Shown here: positions 17,296 through 25,537 of the stretch, piece after piece
Position numbering within the stretch: position 1 is the stretch's first letter
Layout of the letters: each line of letters opens with the position of its first letter
NCBI RefSeq assembly: GCF_038002825.1
Contig: NZ_JBBODF010000001.1
Coordinates: forward strand, 6,448,001 to 6,512,000
DNA from: Paenibacillus sp. FSL H8-0048
GTDB lineage: Bacteria > Bacillota > Bacilli > Paenibacillales > Paenibacillaceae
DNA length: 64,000 nucleotides
Direction: 5' to 3'
Made by a program: the position numbers and the translations under genes
Notes under the pieces: model-generated
Database searches by the model: none
What the model saw: the letters and a program-made list of their open reading frames with translations, nothing else
Told to the model about the DNA's origin: nothing

Positions 17296-17767
17296 ACAGG
17301 ATGAATATGAAATTAACGGCGATCTGATCGAGCTGCTGGAGCGGATTCTTCGGGCAGCAGGGGATGCTGAAGGGATTGACTCCGGGGAAGTGGATCTGAC
17401 CTTCGTCAATAACGAACGCATTCACGAGCTGAATCTGGAGTACCGCGGCATTGACCGTCCGACAGATGTGCTCTCCTTCGCGATGAATGAGGCAGGAGAA
17501 GACGAGCTGGAGATCCGGTACGGCTTAGCAGATGAAGACGAAGAGCTGGAAGAAGTACCGAATGTGCTTGGGGATATTATCATCTCGGTTACGCGGGCGC
17601 AGGAGCAGGCTGAGGAATACGGCCATTCGCTGGAGCGTGAGCTGGGCTTCCTGTTCGTCCACGGATTCCTGCATTTGCTGGGCTATGACCATCAGGAGCC
17701 GGAGGCTGAGGCCGAAATGATGTCCAAGCAGGAGAAGGCGCTGGCTCAGGTCGGGTTGACACGCTAA
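17267..17767 (+). CDS. ybeY: Endoribonuclease YbeY (16S rRNA maturation)
   Basis: 166-aa metal-dependent RNase involved in 3' maturation of 16S rRNA and ribosome quality control. The zinc motif HGFLHLLGYDH (H3-x-H-type triad) is at about 128-138, and the conserved NERIHELNLEYRGIDRPTDVLSF lies upstream of it. ATG 17267 (SLSVVWNNEQ) has GAGGAAGGGG in front; an in-frame opening to 17213 lies deep within pgpH. A Glu/Asp-rich insert (ADEDEELEEVP) precedes the GDI-IS strand. Its TAA shares a base with the dgkA ATG. Confidence 0.95.
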   Translation: MSLSVVWNNEQDEYEINGDLIELLERILRAAGDAEGIDSGEVDLTFVNNERIHELNLEYRGIDRPTDVLSFAMNEAGEDELEIRYGLADEDEELEEVPNVLGDIIISVTRAQEQAEEYGHSLERELGFLFVHGFLHLLGYDHQEPEAEAEMMSKQEKALAQVGLTR

Positions 17768-18162
17768 TGGTCAAAAATACGGCGGTGGGCCATAAAAAAT
17801 TCTGGCATTCCTTTCGCTTCGCAGCACACGGGATTGCAGCAGCCTTCAAATCGGAGCTGAACATGAAGGTGCACAGCGGCCTTGCTGTTCTTGTAGTGAT
17901 TGCCGCCGCTGTGTTCAGGCTTCCGCTGGCAAGCTGGATGCTGCTGTTGCTGTCCATTACGCTGGTTCTGACTGCGGAGCTGCTGAACACGGCGATTGAA
18001 GCAACAATTGATCTGGTTTCGCCTGAGATACATCCCTTGGCCAAGAAGGCCAAAGATACCGCCGCAGGCGCCGTGCTGCTTACGGCGGTGTTTGCCGTGA
18101 TTGCCGGAATCTATGTTTTTTATCATCCCGTGATGGACTGGATCACCGGTCTTATGTCATAA
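17767..18162 (+). CDS. dgkA: Diacylglycerol/undecaprenol kinase, DgkA family
   Basis: 131-aa integral membrane kinase of the DgkA family; Gram-positive members mainly phosphorylate undecaprenol. It has three membrane segments and the signature AELLNTAIEATIDLVSPEIHPLAKKAKDTAAGAVLL, with the catalytic Glu in the E-x-x-N-x-x-I-E pattern. ATG 17767 overlaps the ybeY stop (TAATG), so it is translated by coupling. Order pgpH-ybeY-dgkA-cdd is as in B. subtilis. Confidence 0.95.
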   Translation: MVKNTAVGHKKFWHSFRFAAHGIAAAFKSELNMKVHSGLAVLVVIAAAVFRLPLASWMLLLLSITLVLTAELLNTAIEATIDLVSPEIHPLAKKAKDTAAGAVLLTAVFAVIAGIYVFYHPVMDWITGLMS

Positions 18163-18238
18163 TCAGTTTACAACTTTAGCTGGTGTAAGAGGCGGACCCG
18201 CTTTGCGCGCTCCGTCATCTTTAATTAGGAGGACAACT

Positions 18239-18658
18239 ATGGATTCTGCGCTACTACTTCAGGAAGCGATTAAGGCAAGAGCCAATGCATATATACCCTA
18301 TTCCCGCTTCGGGGTGGGTGCAGCGCTGCTGGATCAGGACGGCAAGGTCCACCACGGCTGTAACATCGAGAATGCCGCTTACGGTCCCACCAACTGCGGC
18401 GAACGGACGGCCATGTTCCGCGCCATTGCGGACGGGCATAAGCCCGGTACCTTCAAAGCTATCGCAGTCGTAGCGGACACGGATGGTCCTGTATCGCCTT
18501 GCGGCGTCTGCCGCCAGGTGATGGTCGAGCTGTGCGGCCCCGATATGCCGGTCATTCTCGGCAACCTGAAGGGCGATATTGTGGAGACTACTGTGCGTGA
18601 CCTGCTCCCTGGTGCCTTCGGCCCGGCGGATCTGGCGCAGGGACAGAGCGCGGAGTGA
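18239..18658 (+). CDS. cdd: Cytidine deaminase
   Basis: 139-aa tetrameric zinc enzyme converting cytidine and deoxycytidine to the uridine forms in pyrimidine salvage. The zinc ligands and catalytic Glu are visible: NCGERTAMF (about 52-60) and PCGVCRQVM (about 85-93). The substrate motif CNIENAAYG is present. ATG 18239 follows TAGGAGGACAACT. A longer frame to 18203 has no better signal. A repeat-filled gap separates it from era, its usual neighbour. Confidence 0.96.
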   Translation: MDSALLLQEAIKARANAYIPYSRFGVGAALLDQDGKVHHGCNIENAAYGPTNCGERTAMFRAIADGHKPGTFKAIAVVADTDGPVSPCGVCRQVMVELCGPDMPVILGNLKGDIVETTVRDLLPGAFGPADLAQGQSAE

Positions 18659-18723
18659 CGGCAGGAGCTAGCGTATGCGTGCGGGAATCGCGTGGGTCTA
18701 AGTATTGCAACTGACCAATCAAC

Positions 18724-19331
18724 CGCGCCGCACTGAAGCGTGTTCCCGCAGGAGCTGCAAGAGCTCGCGCTCCGGAGGTAACTGTATACTGTACAACTAA
18801 CTCTCCCCTATTCCCGCCAAAAGTTGAGTTAATGTAAAATGTACAACTATATTCATCGGATATCGCCGAAAGTGACGTTTATGAGCAAAATAGATGTATG
18901 AATTACAACTAAACCGCTTGAACCGCTAATTTGGAACGGAATAAGTGTACAAAATACAATTAAGGCATTAGTTAGTTGTTAAAGTAACCAATTTCTTTTG
19001 CGCGCCGCAGTCAAGCGTGTTCCCGCAGGGAGCTGCACGCGCTCGTGCTCGGGAGTTAACTGTATATTGTACAACTAAATTCCCCCTGTTCCCTCCAAAA
19101 GTTGATTTAAGTGTAAATTGTACAACTAAATTTATCGGATATCGCTGAAAGTTACTTTGATGCGGAGAATAGATGTATGAATTACAACTAAACTCTAATA
19201 ACCTCTGTTTTGGAGCAGAATAAGTGTACAAAATACAATTAAGGCACTAGTTGGTTTGTTAAGTAACCAGTTTCTTTTTGCACGCCGCAGTCAAGCGTGT
19301 TCCCACAGGGAACGGCAAGCGCTCATGCTCC
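18724..19331 (+). repeat. Two and a bit tandem copies of a 280-bp repeat between cdd and era
   Basis: Copy 1 is about 18724-19000, copy 2 about 19001-19280, and a partial copy 3 about 19281-19331. All begin with a CGCCGCA...AAGCGTGTTCCC segment. Copies 1 and 2 share, in the same order, a GTACAACTA motif twice, TATCGGATATCGC, AGATGTATGAATTACAACTAA and AAGTGTACAAAATACAATTA. They differ by scattered point changes and small indels. Within each copy TACAA-type motifs recur four times. There is no credible gene; the open minus-strand frame at 18968-19231 is a by-product of the repeat. Confidence 0.88.
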
Positions 19332-19363
19332 AAAGTCTCTTACCGCGTCAACCGCTGCGCCCA

Positions 19364-19450
19364 CGTTAGTTCCGGGTGTCCAGAGGGCCGGGGCCCTTGG
19401 GGTCCCCCTTGGCGAAGGGGGATTTAACGCTCTTAAACCAGATCCATCTA
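19364..19450 (+). repeat. GC-rich hairpin sequence upstream of era
   Basis: GGGCCGGGGCCC is followed by a hairpin CCCCCTT-GGCG-AAGGGGG (about 19404-19421). It has no T-run suitable for a terminator. From memory, it resembles a dispersed intergenic motif in Paenibacillus; unverified. Confidence 0.4.
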
Positions 19451-19496
19451 AAACGCCATGGACAATTATAACCACGTAGTAAGGAAGGAAGATCAT

Positions 19497-20387
19497 ATGA
19501 AATTCAAATCAGGGTTTGTCGCCATTATCGGCAGACCAAACGTAGGCAAATCAACACTCATGAACCAGGTAATCGGCCAGAAAATTGCCATTATGTCGGA
19601 CAAGCCGCAGACCACCCGCAATAAGATTCACGGGGTCTATACGGCCAATAACTCACAGATTGTATTCCTGGACACCCCGGGTATCCATAAAAGACAGTCC
19701 AAGCTCGGTGATTACATGAATCAGACCGCGATGAGCACGCTGCATGAAGTGGAAGCGGTGTTGTTCCTGGTGGATGCTTCTGAAGGAATGGGCGGCGGAG
19801 ACCGTTTTATCGCGGAACAGCTTGGAAGCATTAAGACTCCGGTCATTCTCGTCATGAACAAGATTGACAAGATTGAACCGGAAGCGCTGCTGCCGATGAT
19901 TACGGAGTATAACAAGCTGCACACGTTCGCCGAGATCGTACCGATCTCTGCCAAGATGGGCAATAACGTCAACACGCTGCTGGAGCAGGTGCAGAAATAT
20001 TTGCCGGAAGGCCCGCAGTATTATCCGGACGACCAAATTACTGATCACCCCGAGCAGTTCGTCTGCGCCGAGCTGATCCGCGAGAAGATTCTGCATCTGA
20101 CCCGTGAAGAGGTGCCGCATTCCATCGCCGTGGCGATTGAGGATATGAAGGTGGAGCCGAATGGGGTCGTGCATATTTCGGCGGTTATTTTTGTGGAGCG
20201 CGATTCCCAGAAGGGGATCATTATCGGCAAGCAGGGAGCGATGCTGAAGGAAGTCGGACGCCGCGCACGGACGGATATTGAGAACCTGCTGGGCTCGAAG
20301 ATCTTTCTGGAATTATGGGTGAAGGTGAAAAAAGACTGGCGTAACCAGGACCGCGTCCTGCGGGATTTGGGCTTCCATAAAGAATGA
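19497..20387 (+). CDS. era: GTPase Era
   Basis: 296-aa essential GTPase that binds the 3' end of 16S rRNA and acts in 30S maturation. G1 is GRPNVGKST (about 11-19), G3 DTPGIH, G4 NKID (about 123-126), G5 SAK. The C-terminal KH domain has the GKQGAMLKEVGRRARTDIE motif. ATG 19497 follows AAGGAAGGAAGATCAT. An upstream ATG at 19458 would add residues not typical of Era. It heads era-yqzL-recO. Confidence 0.97.
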   Translation: MKFKSGFVAIIGRPNVGKSTLMNQVIGQKIAIMSDKPQTTRNKIHGVYTANNSQIVFLDTPGIHKRQSKLGDYMNQTAMSTLHEVEAVLFLVDASEGMGGGDRFIAEQLGSIKTPVILVMNKIDKIEPEALLPMITEYNKLHTFAEIVPISAKMGNNVNTLLEQVQKYLPEGPQYYPDDQITDHPEQFVCAELIREKILHLTREEVPHSIAVAIEDMKVEPNGVVHISAVIFVERDSQKGIIIGKQGAMLKEVGRRARTDIENLLGSKIFLELWVKVKKDWRNQDRVLRDLGFHKE

Positions 20388-20498
20388 TCACCTCTCTCGC
20401 CGCCTCTTTCCTGGCAGGAATTGCACGGATAGATCCTGGGGCATCGCACATCCTACATCTGGAGAGACATCGTGTTTCCGAAGAAAGGATGAATACGA

Positions 20499-20642
20499 AT
20501 GCGGAATTTTTCGTGGAAGTATTTTGCAATGACTGGAGATCTCGATGCGTATTTGCTGTACAGGGAAGCTGGGGATTCGCCCGAGGGCAGCGGACCGCTG
20601 CCGGCGGAGGAAGAGATGGCTATCGATGAAGAAGCGCAATAA
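20499..20642 (+). CDS. yqzL: YqzL-like small protein (47 aa)
   Basis: Small gene between era and recO, the position of B. subtilis yqzL. ATG 20499 has AAAGGA nine bases upstream; TAA is at 20640-20642. The protein starts MRNFSWKYFAMTGDLDAYLL, the conserved W-x-x-F-x-x-TG-x-x-x-x-YLL pattern of YqzL proteins, and ends in an acidic tail. Function unknown. Confidence 0.85.
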   Translation: MRNFSWKYFAMTGDLDAYLLYREAGDSPEGSGPLPAEEEMAIDEEAQ

Positions 20643-20678
20643 GGACTGGTTGCTTGCCGAGTGGTTGGGGGAAGAGGC

Positions 20679-21434
20679 ATGCTATACAGGGTGGAAGGGA
20701 TCGTCATCCGCAGCATGGACTACGGCGAAGGGAACGCCATTATTACGCTTTGCACCGAGAACGCCGGTAAAGTAGGGGTTCTGGTGCGGGGCGCCAAGAA
20801 GGTCAAAAGCCGTCATGCTGCCCTGATCCAGCTGTTCACAACAGGTGAATTCGTTTTCTTCCGCAACAACGGCGGACTGGGAACACTGAACGCCGGAGAG
20901 ATCACGAAGTCCCATCATCCGCTGCGCGAGGATCTGGTTAAGGCGGCGTATGCATCCTATGCCTGCGAGCTGCTGGACCGGGTGCTGCATGATGAAGAGA
21001 CAGGCAGCTTCTGGTACCGCCAGCTGACCGCCTGTCTGAATGCACTGGAGGAAGACAAGGAACCGGGTATTATCATCAATGTATTTGAAATGAAGGTGCT
21101 GCAGGCTGCCGGTTACGGGCCTCAGCTCGATTCCTGTATCGTCTGCGGCAAGGACAAGCCGGATGAGCAGCTTAGAATCAGCCCCCGTCTGGGGGGAGTC
21201 CTCTGCCGCAGCTGCCGGCATAATGATCCGCCGGCCATGGAGATTTCTCCGCGTGCGTTGAAGCTGCTGCGGATCTTCGCGGCGCTGGATCTGACCAGGT
21301 TGGGGAATGTGGATGTGAGGCCGGAGACCCGTGCAGAACTGAAGACCGTTATGCGGGGATTCATGGATATGCAGCTGGGGCTCAGACTGAAGTCCCAGAG
21401 CTTCCTGGACCAGCTCGATAAATACAATATTTGA
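20679..21434 (+). CDS. recO: DNA repair protein RecO
   Basis: 251-aa recombination mediator that helps load RecA through the RecFOR pathway. The N-terminal OB-fold starts MLYRVEGIVIRSMDYGEGNAII. A zinc site is formed by CIVCGKD (about 153-159) and the later CRSC. ATG 20679 follows GGGGAAGAGG; a GTG at 20661 in the same frame is the alternative. The glyQ promoter overlaps its stop codon. Confidence 0.95.
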   Translation: MLYRVEGIVIRSMDYGEGNAIITLCTENAGKVGVLVRGAKKVKSRHAALIQLFTTGEFVFFRNNGGLGTLNAGEITKSHHPLREDLVKAAYASYACELLDRVLHDEETGSFWYRQLTACLNALEEDKEPGIIINVFEMKVLQAAGYGPQLDSCIVCGKDKPDEQLRISPRLGGVLCRSCRHNDPPAMEISPRALKLLRIFAALDLTRLGNVDVRPETRAELKTVMRGFMDMQLGLRLKSQSFLDQLDKYNI

Positions 21435-21459
21435 CGAATCGCAAATTATCCGTTACTAT
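21431..21459 (+). promoter_or_regulatory. Promoter of the glyQS T-box leader
   Basis: TTGACG at 21431-21436 and TACTAT at 21454-21459 with a 17-bp spacer. The -35 box overlaps the recO stop codon. Transcription should start near 21466. Confidence 0.75.
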
Positions 21460-21465
21460 AAGTTC

Positions 21466-21738
21466 AGTTTCTTTTATAAGATTGCCGTGTTTGCTCCAGA
21501 ACTGGAGAGAGTGCGTGGATCGGGGAAGTAGTGGGCGTATGGTCGCAGCAGCGAGCCGGGGGTAGTGGAAGCCTGGCGGGACGACGTTCATGAACAGGGC
21601 ACCCGGGAGTACGGAAGCGGCAGCATGAAAAGTGGATTGCGTGATCTTTGCGTAATCAAGTAGGGTGGAACCGCGGGAGAACATATTTGAGCTCTCGTCC
21701 CTATGTCTGTTCATCAGGCATGGGGGCGGGAGCTTTTT
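21466..21738 (+). promoter_or_regulatory. T-box riboswitch (glycyl) controlling glyQS
   Basis: The T-box sequence AGGGTGGAACCGCGGGA is at 21662-21678. A stem I apical region with AGCGAGCCGGGGG lies near 21549-21562. The likely specifier codon is GGC (Gly) at 21598-21600, followed by the usual A. The terminator is GAGCTCTCGTCCC (21689-21701) pairing with GGGGGCGGGAGC, followed by TTTTT (21734-21738). Uncharged tRNA-Gly should stabilise the antiterminator and allow glyQS transcription. The specifier was read by eye and is less sure than the T-box itself. Confidence 0.93.
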
Positions 21739-21880
21739 GACTTGTGGCTGTGCGGGAGATCCTTCTTCCATCACAGACCGCAAGTACATAGAAGCTAGTG
21801 CCGCCTCCATCGCGTAGCAGCAAGAGCCAGTCATAAGCAAGAGGCAGTACCACACTTGTATAGCGAAGGAGCCGGTAGTT

Positions 21881-22768
21881 ATGAACTTTCAGCAGATGAT
21901 TCTGACCCTGCAGCAATTCTGGGCCGCCCAGAATTGTATTCTCGTCCAGCCGTATGATACGGAAAAAGGGGCGGGCACGATGAACCCTATGACTTTTTTG
22001 CGTTCCCTGGGTCCGGAGCCGTGGAAGGTTGCCTATGTGGAGCCTTCACGCCGTCCGTCCGACGGCCGTTACGGGGAGAACCCGAACCGCCTGTATCAGC
22101 ATCACCAGTTCCAGGTGATCATCAAGCCGTCCCCGGACAATATTCAGGAGCTGTACCTGGACAGTCTGAAGGCACTGGGCGTAGATCCCCTGCTGCATGA
22201 TGTGCGGTTTGTCGAAGACAACTGGGAGAATCCGTCCCTGGGCTGTGCGGGCCTCGGATGGGAAGTGTGGCTGGACGGTATGGAAATTACCCAGTTCACC
22301 TACTTCCAGCAGGTTGGCGGAATTGAAGCAAGTCCGGTAGCGGTGGAGATTACTTACGGGATGGAGCGTCTGGCCTCCTATATTCAGGATAAGGAGAATG
22401 TCTTTGACCTGGAATGGGTGGACGGCATGACGTACGGAGATGTATTCCATCAGCCGGAGGTTGAGCATTCCACCTACACCTTTGAGGTCTCGGATGTCAA
22501 AATGCTGTTCACCCTGTTCAACACCTATGAAGAGGAAGCGCGCCGGGCGATGGAGAATCATTTGGTTTTCCCGGCCTATGATTACGTGCTGAAATGCTCG
22601 CATACCTTCAATCTGCTGGATGCGCGCGGCGCAATCAGCGTAACGGAACGCACAGGCTTCATCACGAGAGTACGCAATTTGGCCCGCACCGTAGCGGCGA
22701 CATATCTGGAGGAACGCGAGAAGCTGGGCTTCCCGCTGCTGAAGAAAGAAGGTGCTGACCATGTCTAA
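21881..22768 (+). CDS. glyQ: Glycyl-tRNA synthetase alpha subunit
   Basis: 295-aa catalytic (class II) subunit of the tetrameric bacterial GlyRS, which charges tRNA-Gly. It starts MNFQQMILTLQQFWAAQNC and contains the typical QPYDTEKGAGTMNPMTFLR, YVEPSRRPSDGRYGENPNR and GGIEASPVAVEITYGMERL blocks. It is regulated by the T-box upstream; about 140 nt separate the terminator from ATG 21881. It overlaps glyS by 8 nt. Confidence 0.97.
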   Translation: MNFQQMILTLQQFWAAQNCILVQPYDTEKGAGTMNPMTFLRSLGPEPWKVAYVEPSRRPSDGRYGENPNRLYQHHQFQVIIKPSPDNIQELYLDSLKALGVDPLLHDVRFVEDNWENPSLGCAGLGWEVWLDGMEITQFTYFQQVGGIEASPVAVEITYGMERLASYIQDKENVFDLEWVDGMTYGDVFHQPEVEHSTYTFEVSDVKMLFTLFNTYEEEARRAMENHLVFPAYDYVLKCSHTFNLLDARGAISVTERTGFITRVRNLARTVAATYLEEREKLGFPLLKKEGADHV

Positions 22769-24842
22769 GGATATTCTGTTCGAGATCGGTCTGGAGGAAA
22801 TTCCTGCACGCTTTATCCGGGCGGCGATGGAGCAACTGAAGGACAGAACGGCGAAATGGCTGGAGGCCTCACGCATCAGTCATCAGGGCGTTAGTGCATA
22901 TGCAACACCGCGCCGCCTTGCCGTACTGGTGAAGGATGCGGCAGAGCGCCAAGAGGATGTAAGCGAAGAGGTCAAAGGACCGTCACGCAAAATTGCGCTG
23001 GATGCCAGCGGCGAGTGGAGCAAGGCGGCCCTGGGCTTTGCCCGCAGTCAGGGTGCAACCCCGGAGCAGTTCACGTTCAAGGAACTGGCAGGCGTAGAAT
23101 ACATCTATGTGACCAAGAGCAGCACCGGCATTGAGACAGCCTCTCTTCTCTCCGAAGGCCTGGCTGGCATTGTCAGCAGCATGACCTTCCCGAAGAATAT
23201 GCGCTGGGGCGCTTATGATTTCAAGTTCGTCCGTCCGATCCGCTGGATGGTGGCCCTCTTCGGCCAAGAGATCATTGACCTTACGATTACCGGAGTCAAG
23301 GCGGGCAATGTGAGCCGCGGCCACCGTTTCCTCGGGGAAGAAGCTGTGATCGCTGAGCCTGCTGCATACGTTGAAGCTCTGCGCAGCCAGCATGTGCTGG
23401 TGGATGTGAAGGAACGCGAAGAGCTGATTCTAAGCGGTATTCATAAGCTTGCGGAAGAGAAAAACTGGAAGATTGCGGTCAAAGAGGATCTGCTGGAAGA
23501 GGTCTTGTTCCTGGTAGAGACGCCGACGGTGCTGTTCGGTACCTTTGATCCGGCCTTCCTGAATATTCCGCAGGAGGTGCTGATCACCTCTATGCGTGAG
23601 CATCAGCGTTACTTCCCGGTGTTCGGTGAAGACGGCAAGCTGTTGCCGTTCTTCGTAACAGTGCGTAACGGGAATGCGGTATCGCTGGATGTCATCGCCA
23701 AGGGGAATGAGAAGGTGCTGCGCGCCCGCTTGTCAGATGCCAAATTCTTTTATGAAGAGGACCAGAAGCTGCAGATTAACGATGCGCTGGCTAAGCTGGA
23801 GAATATCGTCTACCATGAAGAGCTGGGCAGTGTGGGTGACAAAGTGCGCCGTATCCGTGCCATTGCTGACCGCTTGGCTGTGAAGCTTGAGCTGTCTTCA
23901 GAGGCTGCTGCGGAAGTCAGCCGTACAGCGGATATCTGCAAATTCGATCTGGTAACCCAGATGGTAGGAGAGTTCCCTGAGCTTCAAGGCACGATGGGTG
24001 AGGATTATGCCCGTAAGGCCGGGGAAGCAGAGCAGGTGTCCAAAGCGGTCTTCGAGCACTATCAGCCGCGCTTCGCCGGAGATGCCGTTCCTTCTACACA
24101 GGCAGGTCTTGTAGTCAGCCTTGCTGATAAAATCGATACGATTGTCGGCTGCTTCTCCATCGGAATTATTCCAACCGGCTCCCAGGACCCGTATGCTCTG
24201 CGCCGTCAGGCGGCAGGGATTGTCCAGATCGTGCTGGAGCATCAGCTGAGCCTAAGCCTGCAGGAGATTTTTGCAGCGGCACTGGAAGTCCATGGAAGTT
24301 TCCGTACAGAGAAACATTTCTCCCCCGAACTGCGTATAACCCTGTATGAGTTCTTCGGTCTGCGCGTCAAACGCCTGTTAGCCGACAACAATGTACGTTA
24401 TGATGTTGTGGATGCAGCGCTTGCCGCAGGATTCGATGATATCGTTGACGTAGTAGGCAGAAGTCTTGCTTTGATGAATGCAGTAACCGATCTGGCTGAT
24501 TTCAAAATCACCGTGGATTCACTGACCCGTGTCAGCAATCTGGCCGCCAAAGCTCCGGAGGGTGCAGTTATCGACCCGGCCTTGCTTAAGGAAGAAGCGG
24601 AACAGAAGCTGTACTCGACTTGGCAGAGTATTCATGAGCCTTACCGCGCAGCCCTTGCTTCCAGACATGCCGCTGAAGCCCTGCAGATTCTGTCGGGACT
24701 TGAAGCAGCCGTTACCGGATTCTTCGATTCGGTTATGGTTATGGCCGAAGACGAAGCCGTCCGCTCGAACCGTCTGGCGCTGCTGGCCGGCATTCATACG
24801 GATTCCAAATTGTTTGCTGATTTCGGCAAGCTGGTGTGGTAA
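22761..24842 (+). CDS. glyS: Glycyl-tRNA synthetase beta subunit
   Basis: 693-aa tRNA-binding subunit of GlyRS. It starts MSKDILFEIGLEEIPARFI at ATG 22761, inside the end of glyQ. There are conserved MRWGAYDFKFVRPIRWMVALF and EHQRYFPVF segments, an HD-like domain in the middle and an anticodon-binding domain at the C-terminus. Length is normal. A terminator follows. Confidence 0.97.
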   Translation: MSKDILFEIGLEEIPARFIRAAMEQLKDRTAKWLEASRISHQGVSAYATPRRLAVLVKDAAERQEDVSEEVKGPSRKIALDASGEWSKAALGFARSQGATPEQFTFKELAGVEYIYVTKSSTGIETASLLSEGLAGIVSSMTFPKNMRWGAYDFKFVRPIRWMVALFGQEIIDLTITGVKAGNVSRGHRFLGEEAVIAEPAAYVEALRSQHVLVDVKEREELILSGIHKLAEEKNWKIAVKEDLLEEVLFLVETPTVLFGTFDPAFLNIPQEVLITSMREHQRYFPVFGEDGKLLPFFVTVRNGNAVSLDVIAKGNEKVLRARLSDAKFFYEEDQKLQINDALAKLENIVYHEELGSVGDKVRRIRAIADRLAVKLELSSEAAAEVSRTADICKFDLVTQMVGEFPELQGTMGEDYARKAGEAEQVSKAVFEHYQPRFAGDAVPSTQAGLVVSLADKIDTIVGCFSIGIIPTGSQDPYALRRQAAGIVQIVLEHQLSLSLQEIFAAALEVHGSFRTEKHFSPELRITLYEFFGLRVKRLLADNNVRYDVVDAALAAGFDDIVDVVGRSLALMNAVTDLADFKITVDSLTRVSNLAAKAPEGAVIDPALLKEEAEQKLYSTWQSIHEPYRAALASRHAAEALQILSGLEAAVTGFFDSVMVMAEDEAVRSNRLALLAGIHTDSKLFADFGKLVW

Positions 24843-24906
24843 TTTAGGCAGGTTTTAAGTAATGTTTGCGATTTTATGGTATAGATCGAGGGTTTAGGGT
24901 ATAAAT

Positions 24907-24950
24907 ATACGGAACGGTGCCAATGCGTAGTTGACATTCGTTCCGTATTT
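24907..24950 (+). terminator. Terminator after glyS
   Basis: ATACGGAACG (24907-24916) pairs perfectly with CGTTCCGTAT (24939-24948), followed by a short T-run. Confidence 0.72.
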
Positions 24951-25009
24951 ATGCTTTACCAAAGAAGGATTTTTGAATGGTTAGAGCGTAATATATATTA
25001 CACAGGAAT

Positions 25010-25498
25010 TTGGTGAGGCTGAGCTTGGAAACTTCCCGGCTAAGGAAGATTGTTGTGGACGGTGATGCCTGTCCGGTTAAGCAGGAGATTATTGCTGTGG
25101 CGCGCAGGTTCGGGCTTCCGGTGCTGATGGTCTCTTCCTACGATCATGTGCTGCGGGCGGAAGAAGGCGTTACGGTGGTTCAGGTGGACCGCGGGGCGGA
25201 TAGTGCCGACCTCTATATCGCCAATCATATTTCTGCAGGAGATGTCGTAATTACGCAGGATTATGGACTGGCGGCGCTGGCGCTGGGCAAACGCTGCCTT
25301 GCACTTTCGAACCGGGGCCAGGAATATGAGAATTCTACCATGGATTTTATGCTGGAGAGCAGGCATGCCAAGGCGGTTGAACGCAGGCGCGGGCACTATT
25401 CCAAGGGTCCCAAAGCGATTACCGCAGAGGAAAAAAATCTTTTTCAACATAAACTGACAAAACTTTTAACAATTTTGCAGGAGAATGTCCAGCTATAG
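25010..25498 (+). CDS. yqxD: YaiI/YqxD family protein (DUF188)
   Basis: Up to 162-aa PIN-like protein of the UPF0178 family, usually found next to dnaG as here. Conserved motifs: VVDGDACPVKQEI, RGADSADLYIANH, GDVVITQDYGLAALAL and the C-terminal GPKAITAEEKNLF. The start is uncertain: TTG 25010, GTG 25013 or TTG 25025 (with GTGAGG in front) all precede the conserved core. Biochemical function is unknown; the fold suggests a nuclease. Confidence 0.9.
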   Translation: MVRLSLETSRLRKIVVDGDACPVKQEIIAVARRFGLPVLMVSSYDHVLRAEEGVTVVQVDRGADSADLYIANHISAGDVVITQDYGLAALALGKRCLALSNRGQEYENSTMDFMLESRHAKAVERRRGHYSKGPKAITAEEKNLFQHKLTKLLTILQENVQL

Positions 25499-25537
25499 CG
25501 AATTATATTTAACTGTTAAGAGATGAAGGTGGCTAAT

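Noticed and set aside
18968..19231. 87-aa open frame on the minus strand
   Set aside because: It lies wholly inside the 280-bp tandem repeat and reads the repeated motifs; no ribosome-binding site or family.
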